A DNA stretch of 64,000 nucleotides, taken from NCBI GenBank assembly GCA_947503895.1, contig CANNFT010000001.1, positions 248,001 through 312,000 on the forward strand, written 5' to 3'. Every line of letters starts with the position of its first letter. Position 1 is the first letter of the stretch. Source of the DNA: an uncultured Saccharospirillaceae bacterium. GTDB lineage: Bacteria; Pseudomonadota; Gammaproteobacteria; Pseudomonadales; Oceanobacteraceae. This document shows positions 1-10,109 of this stretch, piece after piece. Below the pieces are notes generated by a model that saw only the letters and a list, made by a program, of their open reading frames with translations, did no database searches and was not told the origin of the DNA. A program made the position numbers and the translations under genes.

Positions 1-290
1 CTGAGTCAGTTGATGACTACGACTGGGAGCCCTATGAGTCAAGACTGGTGAAAACATTTGAACTTCCAGAAGATTATTTCTTTGAACTGAATATTGAAGG
101 GCAAGATTTAATCTTGCCTTATGATGTACCTGAAAAAGAAATACTCCCGCAATTTATTATCTACTCCACCGGTGAACAACCCATTTCTGAATTCACCATA
201 AATATTGAAGAATTCAACAAAGCAAGCATGGTTTCAGGTTCTGGTGTTGGCCGATTTGATACCGATATGGTGACGTTTGATGGGATTTAA
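1..290 (+). CDS. gspH: Type II secretion minor pseudopilin GspH (5' partial)
   Basis: The frame is open from base 3, so the prepilin leader and N-terminal helix lie outside the window and only the C-terminal head (about 95 residues) is visible. GspH is a minor pseudopilin at the tip of the type II secretion pseudopilus in the inner membrane and periplasm. The visible part has no diagnostic motif. The call rests mainly on position directly before gspI, J, K, L and M in the usual order. Its stop overlaps the gspI start by 11 bases, which fits translational coupling. Confidence 0.75.
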   Translation, partial: ESVDDYDWEPYESRLVKTFELPEDYFFELNIEGQDLILPYDVPEKEILPQFIIYSTGEQPISEFTINIEEFNKASMVSGSGVGRFDTDMVTFDGI

Positions 291-693
291 TCACAACCAA
301 AATCAATCTGGGTTTACTCTGCTTGAAGTAATGGTCGCGATGATCGTTTTCACTTTGCTCGCCGTGACTATTACGCAAGTTTCCTCCACTAACATTAATA
401 ACCATCTGCATATTGAACAAAAGCTCATTGCGTCTTGGATTGCTGAAAATAAACAAATCGAATTAAGAAGCGTCGGTTGGGATGAAATCGTGAATGGCAA
501 GGACGAAGTCGAAATGGCCAACCAAGAATGGGTTGTCACTCGCAAGGTGAAACCGGTGAAAACATTTCCTGGTTTACCCAAGATAGTTGTGCTGGACGCA
601 AAAGAGGTTGAAATATCTGTTGCTTTGGCCTCAGCTCCAGATTCTCCATTAATCAATTATACCTCTTATATGGCGAATGAAGATGCAATCTAA
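280..693 (+). CDS. gspI: Type II secretion minor pseudopilin GspI
   Basis: A 137-residue type IV pilin-like protein. Near the N-terminus is a prepilin peptidase site, Gly followed by FTLLEV, then one hydrophobic helix (about residues 11-32). GspI forms the pseudopilus tip complex with GspJ and GspK. The ATG at 280 is preferred to the in-frame TTG at 277. The gene overlaps gspH by 11 bases and gspJ by 17, so the operon is tightly coupled. Length is normal for the family. Confidence 0.92.
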   Translation: MGFNHNQNQSGFTLLEVMVAMIVFTLLAVTITQVSSTNINNHLHIEQKLIASWIAENKQIELRSVGWDEIVNGKDEVEMANQEWVVTRKVKPVKTFPGLPKIVVLDAKEVEISVALASAPDSPLINYTSYMANEDAI

Positions 694-1420
694 TCAGCAA
701 TCAGGGTTTACGTTGCTTGAGGTAGTGTTAGCTATTGGTATCACTGCAATGATAGGTGTTGCAGCGACACAATTATTAGGTAACGTGACCGATGCTCGGA
801 ATGCTACCGATGAACGAGCTAATTTATTGAAAGAACTACAACGCGCAGACATGTGGTTAAAGCGTGATTTTTGGCAGTTAACAGGGCGAAAGGTTCGTGA
901 TCAATATGGAGATCACACACCAATCATCACTACACACAATGATTACGATCTTGAGTTTACTCGAAGTGGTGTTCGCGCTATGGCTATTCAGCAGGAAGAG
1001 GGCGCTGAACCTATCCGCAAGTCTAATTTACAGCGCGTGGCATATGCGTTGCGTACACATGACAGTGACTATTGCGAAAAAGCGAAAAAGCGAATTGAAA
1101 ATAAGCAACAAGAGGCTGATGGGAATTGTCTTATACGATTTGTCTGGCCAGTGTTAGATTTGGTTTCAGAAAGCGAGCCGTTGGTTCAAATACTAATAGA
1201 TGACATAGAGAGTGTGAAATTTTATTTTAAAGGTTTAGCAGTCAATCCTAATGACTTAGAAAATAAACTAGTTTTTGAAAACTGGGAAGAAGAATGGCCA
1301 CCTGCCACGGTCACCCCCGACATGGTAGATGATTTAATTCAATTAAAAATTGAGTATGAAGTACCTGTGATGGGCCTCATTGAGCGATGGTATGAGGTGC
1401 CTCGATATGCAATGCATTAA
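677..1420 (+). CDS. gspJ: Type II secretion minor pseudopilin GspJ
   Basis: A 247-residue pseudopilin with a short leader, the processing site Gly-FTLLEV and one N-terminal membrane helix, followed by a long soluble head. GspJ is part of the GspI-J-K tip of the pseudopilus. A second in-frame ATG at 683 would shorten the leader by two residues. It overlaps gspI at its start and gspK at its end. Length is at the upper side of normal for GspJ. Confidence 0.92.
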   Translation: MKMQSNQQSGFTLLEVVLAIGITAMIGVAATQLLGNVTDARNATDERANLLKELQRADMWLKRDFWQLTGRKVRDQYGDHTPIITTHNDYDLEFTRSGVRAMAIQQEEGAEPIRKSNLQRVAYALRTHDSDYCEKAKKRIENKQQEADGNCLIRFVWPVLDLVSESEPLVQILIDDIESVKFYFKGLAVNPNDLENKLVFENWEEEWPPATVTPDMVDDLIQLKIEYEVPVMGLIERWYEVPRYAMH

Positions 1421-2489
1421 TACAATTTCCCAAAACCATTGCGTAGCTCCGATTAGTCGTCAACGAGGCCTGGCGCTCATTACGGTATTGTTTATTTTTG
1501 CCGTGACATCATTACTCGCAATGGGGATGCAGAATCGCCAAAAAATGGACATTGCGCAGGCCGCTTCGACATTTGCAAACGGACAGGCACAGTTGATCGC
1601 CATCAGCGCAGAAGATTTCATAAAAGCCGCATTGGTTTTCGATTACAACATGGATGGTGATAAAAAAATGGACACCAGCTCTGGACTTTGGAATATGCCA
1701 TTTAAAACTACAATGGCAGGCGACATGGCGGAGGTAGAGATCCTCATTCGAGACCTGCAAGGGCTTTTTAATCTTAATAGTTTGGCCAAGGAAAACCCTA
1801 ATCGAGTTAAAGCCAAAGATCGACTGGCTAGGCTATTAAACAAGCATACTCAAGTTAATGGCAGTACGGTTGCTCAAAATGTTATGGATTGGATGGACGC
1901 TCAAAGTATGGCGAGCTATCAATACCAGGCATTTGACCCACCATATTCCGCAGGTGGGGTACCATTTACACACCCGAGTGAATTACGCTTAATTGAAGGA
2001 ATGACCGAGCAAGCCTACGATGATGTAAAGTCGTTTATCACAGCGCTACCATTTGATACCGCGTTAAATGTGAATACAACCACGGTAGATATATTATCTT
2101 CATGGCAGGATGGCGTAACGACCTATGCCAAAATGTTAGAAAAAGCAGAAGTGAAAGAATGCGGTAAAGAAGCTGGCTTTGAGGAAGTAAAAGAGTTCTG
2201 GGATCAGCAAGAGTTGCAGGATATCGTTAATCCCAAAAACAAGGGGTCAGATCCTAACGCTAAAGCAAATGATAATTGGTCACAAGATGATTTTTCAGTC
2301 AACAGTCAGTACTTTAGTGCTCTAATCTCAGTAAAGATTGACGAACAAGTGACCGTTCTTGAGTCGATTATAAAACGAGATTTTGACAACCCAAAAGGCA
2401 AATTTATGGGTGTGGTATATCGAGATTTCTCCAAGTCGCCAATCGATTTTGGAGGGTATAAGTTGGTGGGGTGTCAGGCAAAAATATGA
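1407..2489 (+). CDS. gspK: Type II secretion minor pseudopilin GspK
   Basis: About 360 residues. The N-terminus has the GspK-type leader ending RQRG, followed by a hydrophobic helix beginning LALITVLFIF; the rest is the large periplasmic head that caps the pseudopilus. Alternative starts lie at 1380 (TTG) and 1392 (ATG). The ATG at 1407 is chosen because a GAGG lies about nine bases upstream. The stop shares ATGA with the gspL start. Confidence 0.9.
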   Translation: MQCINTISQNHCVAPISRQRGLALITVLFIFAVTSLLAMGMQNRQKMDIAQAASTFANGQAQLIAISAEDFIKAALVFDYNMDGDKKMDTSSGLWNMPFKTTMAGDMAEVEILIRDLQGLFNLNSLAKENPNRVKAKDRLARLLNKHTQVNGSTVAQNVMDWMDAQSMASYQYQAFDPPYSAGGVPFTHPSELRLIEGMTEQAYDDVKSFITALPFDTALNVNTTTVDILSSWQDGVTTYAKMLEKAEVKECGKEAGFEEVKEFWDQQELQDIVNPKNKGSDPNAKANDNWSQDDFSVNSQYFSALISVKIDEQVTVLESIIKRDFDNPKGKFMGVVYRDFSKSPIDFGGYKLVGCQAKI

Positions 2490-3688
2490 TTAAAATATTA
2501 TTCTTCAATGACCTCACATCCGGTTTATGGAAAGCCGAAGATGTTGTAGGCAACATGCTCGAACAGGGTGAATTCCATTCTCTCGAAGAGCTATCTGAAT
2601 TAATGGAAGAGCATCCACAAGCCCGTGCTTATCTTAGCGGCGAGCAAGTGTTATTGCTGGATGTTGACTTACCCACCAAGCAAGCTCGGCAAATTGCAAA
2701 AGCATTGCCATTTGCACTTGAAGAGCAACTGGCAACCGATGTAGATCGAAACCATATATTATACCTTGGCCGTGACAATGGACGTGCCTGCGCCGCTGTC
2801 GTAGAACATGCGCTGATGGAAAAAGTATCTGAAGCCATGCCGCTTGAGTGCTTGGTTCCTGTGCCAATGGCGTTACCACTTAAAAAAGACGAATGGACAC
2901 TCTACTTAACCGAAGACAGGGCTTACTTGCGTACAGGGCCTTATTCAGGTCTAACATGCCCATCTCCTGCTGTTAGTTTATTTGTTGATCGTCAACTTCC
3001 AGAAGACCCCAGCACGGTCAATTTAACCGTATACACAGAAGATTTAGATAGCCATCAATTAGTAATCGCGCAATTAGAAAATCACGGCATCAATGTCAGT
3101 TCATCAGAAATTGATCAGGTTTGGACATTATTAGAGGACACGACACCAAAGCATGTCGCCAACTTGCTAGTAGATTCCTACAAACCGGTCACCCCCAAAA
3201 AAGAACGCAAAGCCTCTTTCTTAGCGCCGATTGCCGGCCTAGCAGCAGCTGCCTTTGTGTTGGGTGTTTCGATTAATGTCTGGCAAGGCAAAATGAATAG
3301 CCATTTGGCTAGCGAAGTAAAATCGGCATCCATTGGATTTTATAAGCAGCTATTTCCAAATGAGCGTATTCGGAATATGAAGCGTCAATTCCAGTCGAAA
3401 CTTAAAGGCTCTGAAGGCTCGGTGGATACAAGCGGCTTCACGGCATCTCTTGGGCTAATTGGTGATGCGCTTAAAAGTAACAAGGATTTTGCATCCATAG
3501 AGTTTGCCAACATCCGTTTTAATGAGAAGAAGGGCGGGCTGGATATTGATTTAACGGCATCGTCTATCGCGCAGCTTGAGTCCTATAAAAAAATGCTGAC
3601 AAATAAAGGATTCGCAGTTGAAATCACGTCTGCAACGAACGAGAACAGTAAGATTAAAGGGCATATAAAGGTGGTTCAAAATGGCTAA
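2486..3688 (+). CDS. gspL: Type II secretion inner-membrane protein GspL
   Basis: About 400 residues. The first ~240 form the actin-like cytoplasmic domain that binds the GspE ATPase. A membrane helix follows (around residues 245-265, rich in Ala, Leu and Val), then a ferredoxin-like periplasmic domain. GspL links the ATPase to GspM and the assembly platform. The ATG at 2486 forms an ATGA overlap with gspK; an upstream GTG at 2471 is possible. It overlaps gspM by 8 bases. Confidence 0.9.
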   Translation: MIKILFFNDLTSGLWKAEDVVGNMLEQGEFHSLEELSELMEEHPQARAYLSGEQVLLLDVDLPTKQARQIAKALPFALEEQLATDVDRNHILYLGRDNGRACAAVVEHALMEKVSEAMPLECLVPVPMALPLKKDEWTLYLTEDRAYLRTGPYSGLTCPSPAVSLFVDRQLPEDPSTVNLTVYTEDLDSHQLVIAQLENHGINVSSSEIDQVWTLLEDTTPKHVANLLVDSYKPVTPKKERKASFLAPIAGLAAAAFVLGVSINVWQGKMNSHLASEVKSASIGFYKQLFPNERIRNMKRQFQSKLKGSEGSVDTSGFTASLGLIGDALKSNKDFASIEFANIRFNEKKGGLDIDLTASSIAQLESYKKMLTNKGFAVEITSATNENSKIKGHIKVVQNG

Positions 3689-4220
3689 TGCTCTTGAAAC
3701 GGCAAAACTACAACTCCAGGCACAACTTTATCAATCGACGGCTTGGAAACAGTATCAAACTTGGTACTCCGCACTCCCGGCTCGTGATCAGAGCATTGTA
3801 AAAGCGATCGCTTGGTTTGTGCTGTTTGCATTAATTTATTTGTGGGTTTGGGTGCCAGCTGAAAACTTTAATACCAAAGCAACTAAAGCATTAAAATCTG
3901 AAATCGAAATTCATACTATGATGAAGGATAATGCTTATAAAGTGAGTTCTAATGCATCGGGTGGACAACAGGCGTCAACGAGCGGGCAATCCGTACTTGC
4001 CATTGTTAACAGCACATCTAAGCGTAAAGGTATTGAGCTGAAGCGATTTGAACCTGAAGGTGAAAGCGGCATTCGAATTTGGCTCGATCAGGTGAAATTT
4101 AATGACGTGATAGGCTGGATTGATTCGCTCGAAAATAAACATGGGATTCGAGTATCGCAGATCAACATTGATAAAGTTGAATCTGGAATAGTGAATCTCA
4201 GGGCTGTTTTAAAACGTTAA
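3681..4220 (+). CDS. gspM: Type II secretion protein GspM
   Basis: A 179-residue bitopic inner-membrane protein: a short cytoplasmic N-terminus, one membrane helix (about residues 38-58, Trp and Leu rich) and a periplasmic ferredoxin-like domain. GspM dimerises and stabilises GspL. This is the last gene of the operon here; no gspN follows, which is common in type II clusters. Confidence 0.9.
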   Translation: MANALETAKLQLQAQLYQSTAWKQYQTWYSALPARDQSIVKAIAWFVLFALIYLWVWVPAENFNTKATKALKSEIEIHTMMKDNAYKVSSNASGGQQASTSGQSVLAIVNSTSKRKGIELKRFEPEGESGIRIWLDQVKFNDVIGWIDSLENKHGIRVSQINIDKVESGIVNLRAVLKR

Positions 4221-4317
4221 TTGCTTCTTAATGTCCGAACGGTCACGATAAACCAAAAAGTGGCCGTCTCTCCTAAAATTGAGCTACTTTTCTAGATAAT
4301 TTAAATTGGGAGTGCTC

Positions 4318-5673
4318 ATGTCTCAGTACGATTTTGACTTATTTGTAATAGGCGCAGGTTCGGCCGGAGTGCGTGCAGCACGAATGGCGGCGGGGCAAGG
4401 CAAAAAAGTGGCCGTCGCTGAAAATCTCTATTTAGGTGGAACCTGTGTAAACGTCGGCTGTGTGCCCAAAAAACTGTTTGTTTATGCCTCAGAATACCCT
4501 CATATCGCAAAAGAAGCGAAAGGCTACGGGCTGGACTTCTCTTTAAATGCGTTCGACTGGCCGACGTTGAGAGATAACAAAACAGCTGAAATAGAGCGAT
4601 TAAACAAAATTTACCAGTCTCTATTAGATAACTCTGGTGCCAAAACAATATGGGGTAAAGGAAAGGTCACTGGCGCGCATACCGTGGCAGTAGGCGAAGA
4701 TGAATATTCCGCTGAGAAAATACTGTTGGCTACAGGTGGCTGGCCGATCATTCCTGATATCCCAGGAAAAGAATATTTTATAACCACAAATGAAGTGTTT
4801 TACCTTGATACTTTTCCTAAAGAAGTATTAGTCGTAGGTTCTGGCTACATTGCAGTTGAATTTGCCGGGATTTTTAATGGCTTGGGTGCTAAGACAACTA
4901 TTGCCTCTCGGTCTGGTAAATTACTGCGTGGTTTCGATGAAGATACGCGTGTATTTGCTGAACAAGAAATTTTGAAAAAGGGGCCTAAGCTCGTCCCTGA
5001 ACAACCGAAGAGCATTGAACAGTTAAGTAATGGCCGATTGAGAGTCTCATTTGAGCAACACGATTCTTTAGAGGTCGATACTGTTCTGTGTGCAACTGGG
5101 CGTAAGCCCAATGTTGAAAATCTAGGATTGGAGCAAAATGGTATTGAGTTAACCCAGAATGGAACCGTTAAGGTCGATAAATATTATGCCACCAGTGCTC
5201 CATCCATTTTTGCCATGGGCGATTTAATTGATGGTCCTCAGTTAACCCCTGTAGCCTTGGCGGAGGCAATGGCATTTTTACGTCAGCAGTATGGCAATTC
5301 AAAAGCACCTTTAAATTACGATAACATTCCAACTGCAGTATTTAGTCAGCCTAATTTAGCAACGGTAGGGCTAAGTGAAGAAGCTGCGATAAAGAAAGGG
5401 CACGACATTGTCATCTTTCAGTCTGATTTTAAAGCTATGAAACATACGCTGACCGATTCGCAAGAAAGAACTTTTATGAAGTTAGTCGTTGATAAAAACA
5501 GTGACCAAGTTCTGGGCGCTCATATGGTAGGAGATCACGCAGGAGAGATGATGCAAGGTATTGCCGTTGCATTAAAAGCAGGAGCGACTAAAGCCAATTT
5601 TGATGAAACCATCGGTATCCATCCTACATCTGCGGAGGAGTTCGTCACAATGAGATCACCAGTTAAAAAGTAG
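4318..5673 (+). CDS. gor: Glutathione-disulfide reductase
   Basis: A 451-residue class I pyridine nucleotide-disulfide oxidoreductase that reduces glutathione disulfide with NADPH in the cytoplasm. Visible are an FAD-binding GAGSAG near residue 12, the redox disulfide in GGTCVNVGCVPKK (Cys43, Cys48), a second Rossmann motif GSGYIA near residue 173, and the C-terminal HPTSAEE with the catalytic His. Length is typical. The ATG at 4318 follows a GGGAG; a TTG at 4306 is also in frame. It stands alone, 97 bases after gspM. Confidence 0.93.
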   Translation: MSQYDFDLFVIGAGSAGVRAARMAAGQGKKVAVAENLYLGGTCVNVGCVPKKLFVYASEYPHIAKEAKGYGLDFSLNAFDWPTLRDNKTAEIERLNKIYQSLLDNSGAKTIWGKGKVTGAHTVAVGEDEYSAEKILLATGGWPIIPDIPGKEYFITTNEVFYLDTFPKEVLVVGSGYIAVEFAGIFNGLGAKTTIASRSGKLLRGFDEDTRVFAEQEILKKGPKLVPEQPKSIEQLSNGRLRVSFEQHDSLEVDTVLCATGRKPNVENLGLEQNGIELTQNGTVKVDKYYATSAPSIFAMGDLIDGPQLTPVALAEAMAFLRQQYGNSKAPLNYDNIPTAVFSQPNLATVGLSEEAAIKKGHDIVIFQSDFKAMKHTLTDSQERTFMKLVVDKNSDQVLGAHMVGDHAGEMMQGIAVALKAGATKANFDETIGIHPTSAEEFVTMRSPVKK

Positions 5674-5689
5674 GGGAGAATACTCGAAA

Positions 5690-5720
5690 AAGCCAATGCC
5701 CCTTCATTTGGTATTGGCTT
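5690..5720. terminator. Bidirectional hairpin terminator between convergent genes
   Basis: An inverted repeat with arms AAGCCAATGCC and GGTATTGGCTT (one mismatch) and a 9-base loop. It sits between gor (+) and the convergent CheW-CZB gene (-), with A- and T-rich flanks, so it can serve both strands. Confidence 0.6.
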
Positions 5721-5746
5721 ATTAACGTTAGGTCTTATGCGAATTA

Positions 5747-6595
5747 CTAACCAAAACGCGCCCAGTCCAATAGTACACACGGAGCATTGCCTTCATCATT
5801 CTCTAAATACCCAGCAATGAAAGAGAGTTTCTCTAAGCATTTATTGTTATCAACTTCATCTTGTGGCGTGAAGTCTGAGCACTGATAAGTGACGATGTCA
5901 CTAATGGCATTTAAACGTACCGCGATCATTTTCTTTTCTGTATCGATGTAGAGCAGAATCGGACGAGTAATATTCTCCAAGCGATCTCTCGCAGCGTTAA
6001 ACAAGCCAATCAATTTTCCTAATGAACGAGTTCTCTCCAGCTCCAGTTGTTTAATCGCCTTATCCTTATTTCCAGCCTCAGCCATAGTGAGTAGTGTATT
6101 AGCCAGACTGTGAATATTTCGGTGGGGTACTTCGAAGTCCTTCACGATATCCGCTAAAATTTCATCTGTTGCATGAAAATTTGAATACCACTGGCCAAAC
6201 TCACAATCGCCAGCCTCACGAGCAAGTGAGAATTCTGAACCGGTGCGAAGGCTGTTTTCCAAAGCGTTCATCCATTCCTTATGGTCTTTTTCTTGTTGCT
6301 TTAGGGTTTTCATCAATCGAAGATTGACGATGTATTCAGCTTCGCAGCCCATTAAGCTAGCAAAGTCATAGATGGGGACTGGTTTGCCTTGGTAGGTGGT
6401 CACCTCAGCGCCCAGCTTGGCGTCTACCTCGATACGAGTGGTTTTACGTTTATCCTGTTCTATATACCTAACTTCACTAACGGGAGTAGCATACTGAGTG
6501 TCTGAAACATAAAACGTGATGACTTCTAGGTAGTCATTATTGAGTAAACGGTCGATGGTCGATTCTGGGTTATTTTGGGCAGTTGCCGTATCCAT
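5747..6595 (-). CDS. CheW-like scaffold protein with internal CZB zinc-binding domain
   Basis: About 282 residues. A CheW-type fold is split: a first part (about residues 25-95, including DFASLMG) and a last part (about 205-282) flank an inserted CZB domain (about 105-190). The CZB domain shows the expected zinc ligands: a His in DHKEW, a Cys in GDCEFGQW and two His in PHRNIH. CZB domains sense zinc or hypochlorite in chemoreceptors and diguanylate cyclases; CheW couples receptors to CheA. A soluble adaptor that senses oxidant or zinc is inferred. The ATG at 6595 is preferred to a TTG at 6613. No chemotaxis genes are adjacent. Confidence 0.8.
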   Translation of the reverse strand: MDTATAQNNPESTIDRLLNNDYLEVITFYVSDTQYATPVSEVRYIEQDKRKTTRIEVDAKLGAEVTTYQGKPVPIYDFASLMGCEAEYIVNLRLMKTLKQQEKDHKEWMNALENSLRTGSEFSLAREAGDCEFGQWYSNFHATDEILADIVKDFEVPHRNIHSLANTLLTMAEAGNKDKAIKQLELERTRSLGKLIGLFNAARDRLENITRPILLYIDTEKKMIAVRLNAISDIVTYQCSDFTPQDEVDNNKCLEKLSFIAGYLENDEGNAPCVLLDWARFG

Positions 6596-6784
6596 GGGAA
6601 ACTCACTCAACAAATAGGATCTCTACATGGATTAGCATAGGACGATCTAGGTCGAATGCAATTTCCGATAATATTATTTATCGGAATATCTGTTTTAGCG
6701 TTTAATCGCCCATAATTTGATTACAAGCACTTAGCGTTATTTAGCCAGGAAGTTTCTGCCAAAATCAGTCAAACATCCTGTACT

Positions 6785-8005
6785 TTAGTGCTGATATACA
6801 ACCCTGCCATCTTTAATCGTCGTAGATATTTTGGCTAGATCTTCAGTTGCCGTTAACACGTCACTATTTAGTAGCACCAAATCAGCTCTAGAACCTACTT
6901 TTATACGTGACCCTTTATTCTCTGTATTCTCTGTCAGTTTATCTGATGGATTCACGGTCAAGGAGGCCAATATAGTTTGCCAAGAGAGACCGGCTTTTGC
7001 TAGGAGCTGTATCTCACGCTTGAATTTCGAATCTTTTAAAAATCCATGGTCAGTGCCAAATAAAATGACACCTCCAGACGCGGCATGATTTCGTATTTGA
7101 CTTATTGTTGACTCAAGAATATGCGACCTACCACTTCGGTAGGACACTTCTTCCATTAACGACAAGGTGGGAATTATTGATATTGTGGATAAGCGATCAA
7201 GTTGGGATTGCGACAATCCAGATACGTATGGCACCGAATGAGCTAGAACATCAACCCCCCCTGCAATAGCAGATATTAGCCCTTTTTCATCATGAGCATG
7301 CGCAAATACCGGTGCACCCTGTTTATGCGCATAATCCACAATTGTAGAAATTGTTTCCGTTTCCGGTGGCATAACTACTATTTTATTATCACCAACATCC
7401 GAACTGCTATAAATCTTTACTCCATCAAACTTCTCCAATACTTTAGCAATTGAGGAGCCATCAATAGACTGTGAGCTAACTTCATCAAGCTTAATCGGCC
7501 ATAAATAATGCGGTGTACCTCCCGCACTTGTGTAGCCCCCGTTAGTGCGATAGATATTAGGGGATTCCAAACCGCTATTCTTAGTTTCGGATAGAATATA
7601 ATCTAAATTTGCTGGATTCGATCCTGTATCGTAAACACTCGTTATTCCATATTGAAAGAAATCTTCTACAAAGTACGATTTCAGCGTAGAGTTAGAGCGA
7701 AACCTTGTGTGCCACCATTTAATTCCTGTGAAATGAACATGGGAGTTCCAATATCCTGCGACTAAGCTCTTTCCTTTTCCATCGATTACCAATGCACCGA
7801 GAAGAGCGATTACTTTGCTACTAATAGCTACAATTAGGCCATCCTTAATTAAAACATGATGATTAGTCAGCGGTTTTGAATAAGGGTCGGTATAAATATT
7901 AACATGGCTAATTATAAGGGCATTATCGTTTGTTTCATGTATAGAATGGGCAATTGCCGGTGACAGGATGAGAATAAGATAAGTGAGAAAGAGAGATATT
8001 TTCAT
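6785..8005 (-). CDS. Exported amidohydrolase family protein
   Basis: About 406 residues with an N-terminal signal peptide (MKISLFLTYLILILSPAIAHS). The metal-dependent amidohydrolase pattern follows: His-x-His in NSHVHF, a Lys in GVKIYSSS, His in VFAHAHDEKG and LAHSV, and the catalytic Asp in FGTDHGF. It resembles imidazolonepropionase-like and prolidase-like secreted amidohydrolases; the substrate cannot be read from sequence. The first start in frame is at 8035, but the ATG at 8005 places the signal peptide at the N-terminus. It stands alone. Confidence 0.82.
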   Translation of the reverse strand: MKISLFLTYLILILSPAIAHSIHETNDNALIISHVNIYTDPYSKPLTNHHVLIKDGLIVAISSKVIALLGALVIDGKGKSLVAGYWNSHVHFTGIKWWHTRFRSNSTLKSYFVEDFFQYGITSVYDTGSNPANLDYILSETKNSGLESPNIYRTNGGYTSAGGTPHYLWPIKLDEVSSQSIDGSSIAKVLEKFDGVKIYSSSDVGDNKIVVMPPETETISTIVDYAHKQGAPVFAHAHDEKGLISAIAGGVDVLAHSVPYVSGLSQSQLDRLSTISIIPTLSLMEEVSYRSGRSHILESTISQIRNHAASGGVILFGTDHGFLKDSKFKREIQLLAKAGLSWQTILASLTVNPSDKLTENTENKGSRIKVGSRADLVLLNSDVLTATEDLAKISTTIKDGRVVYQH

Positions 8006-8226
8006 AAAATGTAATGGCCTATTTGAATAGGCCAAAATGTCGTTATATGCTTGAAATTTGTGGATAGAGAGAACAATCAGCGTAAGCCCACTGCTCTATT
8101 ATCTTGCCCTTTTTGAAATTTTTTTTGGTCTCACTAATACCTTTCCCACATAAGAGCTTTTTGCTTTCTCAGTACAAGCGATAGAAAATCAACAAATCTA
8201 TGAGGTCGGTACTAGTGAGCGCCAAG

Positions 8227-9930
8227 TTACGATGAACAGCTGTAATGTGAAACTCCGCCACTATAAAAAAATTCTTTTGGCCTTAGTTGATAGTACTTTT
8301 CTTCTACTTCTTTTGTTTGCTCATCGTAGGGGCGATTTAACACTGCTTGAAGCTCTCTAATCAAGGTGTAATTTCCCTTTTCGGCTTCTCTGTAAGCCGG
8401 AACTATGAACCACTCTCGCCATGTGTATTTGGGGTTTGTTTGTTTCATCTTTTCGGATATTGCAGTTAACTCCAATTCATTACTAAGTGCGCTGCGCCAC
8501 AGATCTAACCAAGCCTCCCATTTTTCTTGCAGCTCTTTGGGCGGCGTTACATAAAAACATTTATTCAATACTTTCATGTTTTCCGGTATATGGGATAACT
8601 CTCGAAAGAAAATTGTGTAATCTATTTCCGATGATGTCATTAATACTATCAATTCTTTGACTAGCTCTGAGCTATACTCCGTCAAGCCTAGTTTAGCTGC
8701 CCACATATTTTGAATTTGAACCTGCATCTCTGCGGAAAAGCCACGACGAACGTCATCAAACAGTTCTAAGCTATCACTGTCTTTTTCAATAAGCGGACGA
8801 AGGGCCGTCCAAAACATATGATAGTTTGCTTCTGCTGCGACTGGCTGATTGAAGAAAGAAAAGTGTTTGCCGCCTCCCGTCCAAGGTTGGTACTCAGGAT
8901 CAAAGACTTCACAAAATCCAAATGGGCCATAGTCTAAGGTGAATCCACCTGCTGCACAGTTATCGCTATTAAAATTACCTTGACAATATCCAACACGAAT
9001 CCAATTAACGACTAGTGAAATAAGCCGTTGGCGAAATGCTTTAGCTAGTACAACTAGTTGTTCGGAGAATGATAGACTTTGATCAATCTCGTTTTTGTAT
9101 TCCCTTTCAATTAGATGAGCCGCTATTTTCTGCAATTCTTCAAATGTTTGAGGGTCATTGCTATTACGAGCCCTTCGGGCAAATAACTCTAGCTGGCCCA
9201 CGCGTAGAAATGATGGCGCGACTCGCGTGGTTATTGCTACTGGATTATCTACCAAGATATCCGGATTTGTAGAATGAGAGTTTTGGGAGTACCAAGGTCG
9301 GGTGACCGTCTCAGATTTGGATGTATAAAGCGTAAGCGATCGTGTTGTGGGTACTCTTAAGGCATGCATATGTTCTTGAGCTAGAAATTCGCGCACACTC
9401 GATCGCAATACAGCTCGGCCGTCTGCTCCGCGACAATAAGGCGTTCGCCCTCCTCCTTTTAATTGCATTTCCCAGCGCTGACCATTTACCAACCCTTCAA
9501 ATACGGATATTGCGCGACCATCGCCGTACCCATTACCCGTGCCAAACGGGCATTGTTGAGTGTACTCTGTACCGTAAATGGATAGCGCGTAACCCGTCGC
9601 CCAGCCAACTTGGCGCATCGGAGGACGCGCAGCAGTGATATCACCAGAGAAAATCCGGCTGAATTCTTGGTTTTGTACCAAATCATCATGAAAACCAAGG
9701 TCTTTAAAGAAGGTAGTGCTGTGAGTTACGTATTCAGGGTCTGGTAGAGGAGTCGGTGTTACTGGTACATAGTGACCAGAGTAGACTTCACGTGGGCTAT
9801 GATCATTGCCCTCACCTCTTGCATCGGGGTCACAGTTTAGCTTCTCCAGCAAAGAATAGTCCGCTAATTGAACGAATTCATCGAAATTGTTGATGATGGT
9901 CTTGACCGGCGATTTAGGTGTAAGTGACAT
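8227..9930 (-). CDS. selO: SelO-type pseudokinase, protein adenylyltransferase
   Basis: A 567-residue YdiU/SelO protein. SelO transfers AMP from ATP to Ser, Thr or Tyr of target proteins and protects against oxidative stress. Visible are the ATP-binding stretch [20 protein letters not shown], the SVREFL element, and the metal-binding GNFNSDN and LDYGPFGF segments. At 567 residues it is longer than E. coli YdiU (about 480) and nearer the mitochondrial type. The protein ends Cys-Ser-Ser, matching the Sec-Ser-Ser tail of eukaryotic SELENOO with Cys in place of Sec. It is monocistronic. Confidence 0.93.
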   Translation of the reverse strand: MSLTPKSPVKTIINNFDEFVQLADYSLLEKLNCDPDARGEGNDHSPREVYSGHYVPVTPTPLPDPEYVTHSTTFFKDLGFHDDLVQNQEFSRIFSGDITAARPPMRQVGWATGYALSIYGTEYTQQCPFGTGNGYGDGRAISVFEGLVNGQRWEMQLKGGGRTPYCRGADGRAVLRSSVREFLAQEHMHALRVPTTRSLTLYTSKSETVTRPWYSQNSHSTNPDILVDNPVAITTRVAPSFLRVGQLELFARRARNSNDPQTFEELQKIAAHLIEREYKNEIDQSLSFSEQLVVLAKAFRQRLISLVVNWIRVGYCQGNFNSDNCAAGGFTLDYGPFGFCEVFDPEYQPWTGGGKHFSFFNQPVAAEANYHMFWTALRPLIEKDSDSLELFDDVRRGFSAEMQVQIQNMWAAKLGLTEYSSELVKELIVLMTSSEIDYTIFFRELSHIPENMKVLNKCFYVTPPKELQEKWEAWLDLWRSALSNELELTAISEKMKQTNPKYTWREWFIVPAYREAEKGNYTLIRELQAVLNRPYDEQTKEVEEKYYQLRPKEFFYSGGVSHYSCSS

Positions 9931-10109
9931 GGTTGGCGGAACCTATTAGCTCAATACTCTTGGGCAATAAAATCTCTTAAATCGTCATTTTACTGCTATC
10001 TCTATGCTCTGATGATACTACAAAACCTGTCAAGTACCCTCAGAATTACGTAAAACCTATTGACAGATGATGATTGATAGATGAGTGAGTCTCAAAGTTG
10101 CTTAGTGGT

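Noticed and set aside
4235..4268. ACGGTCAC and GTGGCCGT inverted repeat between gspM and gor
   Set aside because: It contains a mismatch, a long loop and no T run, so a terminator call is not supported.
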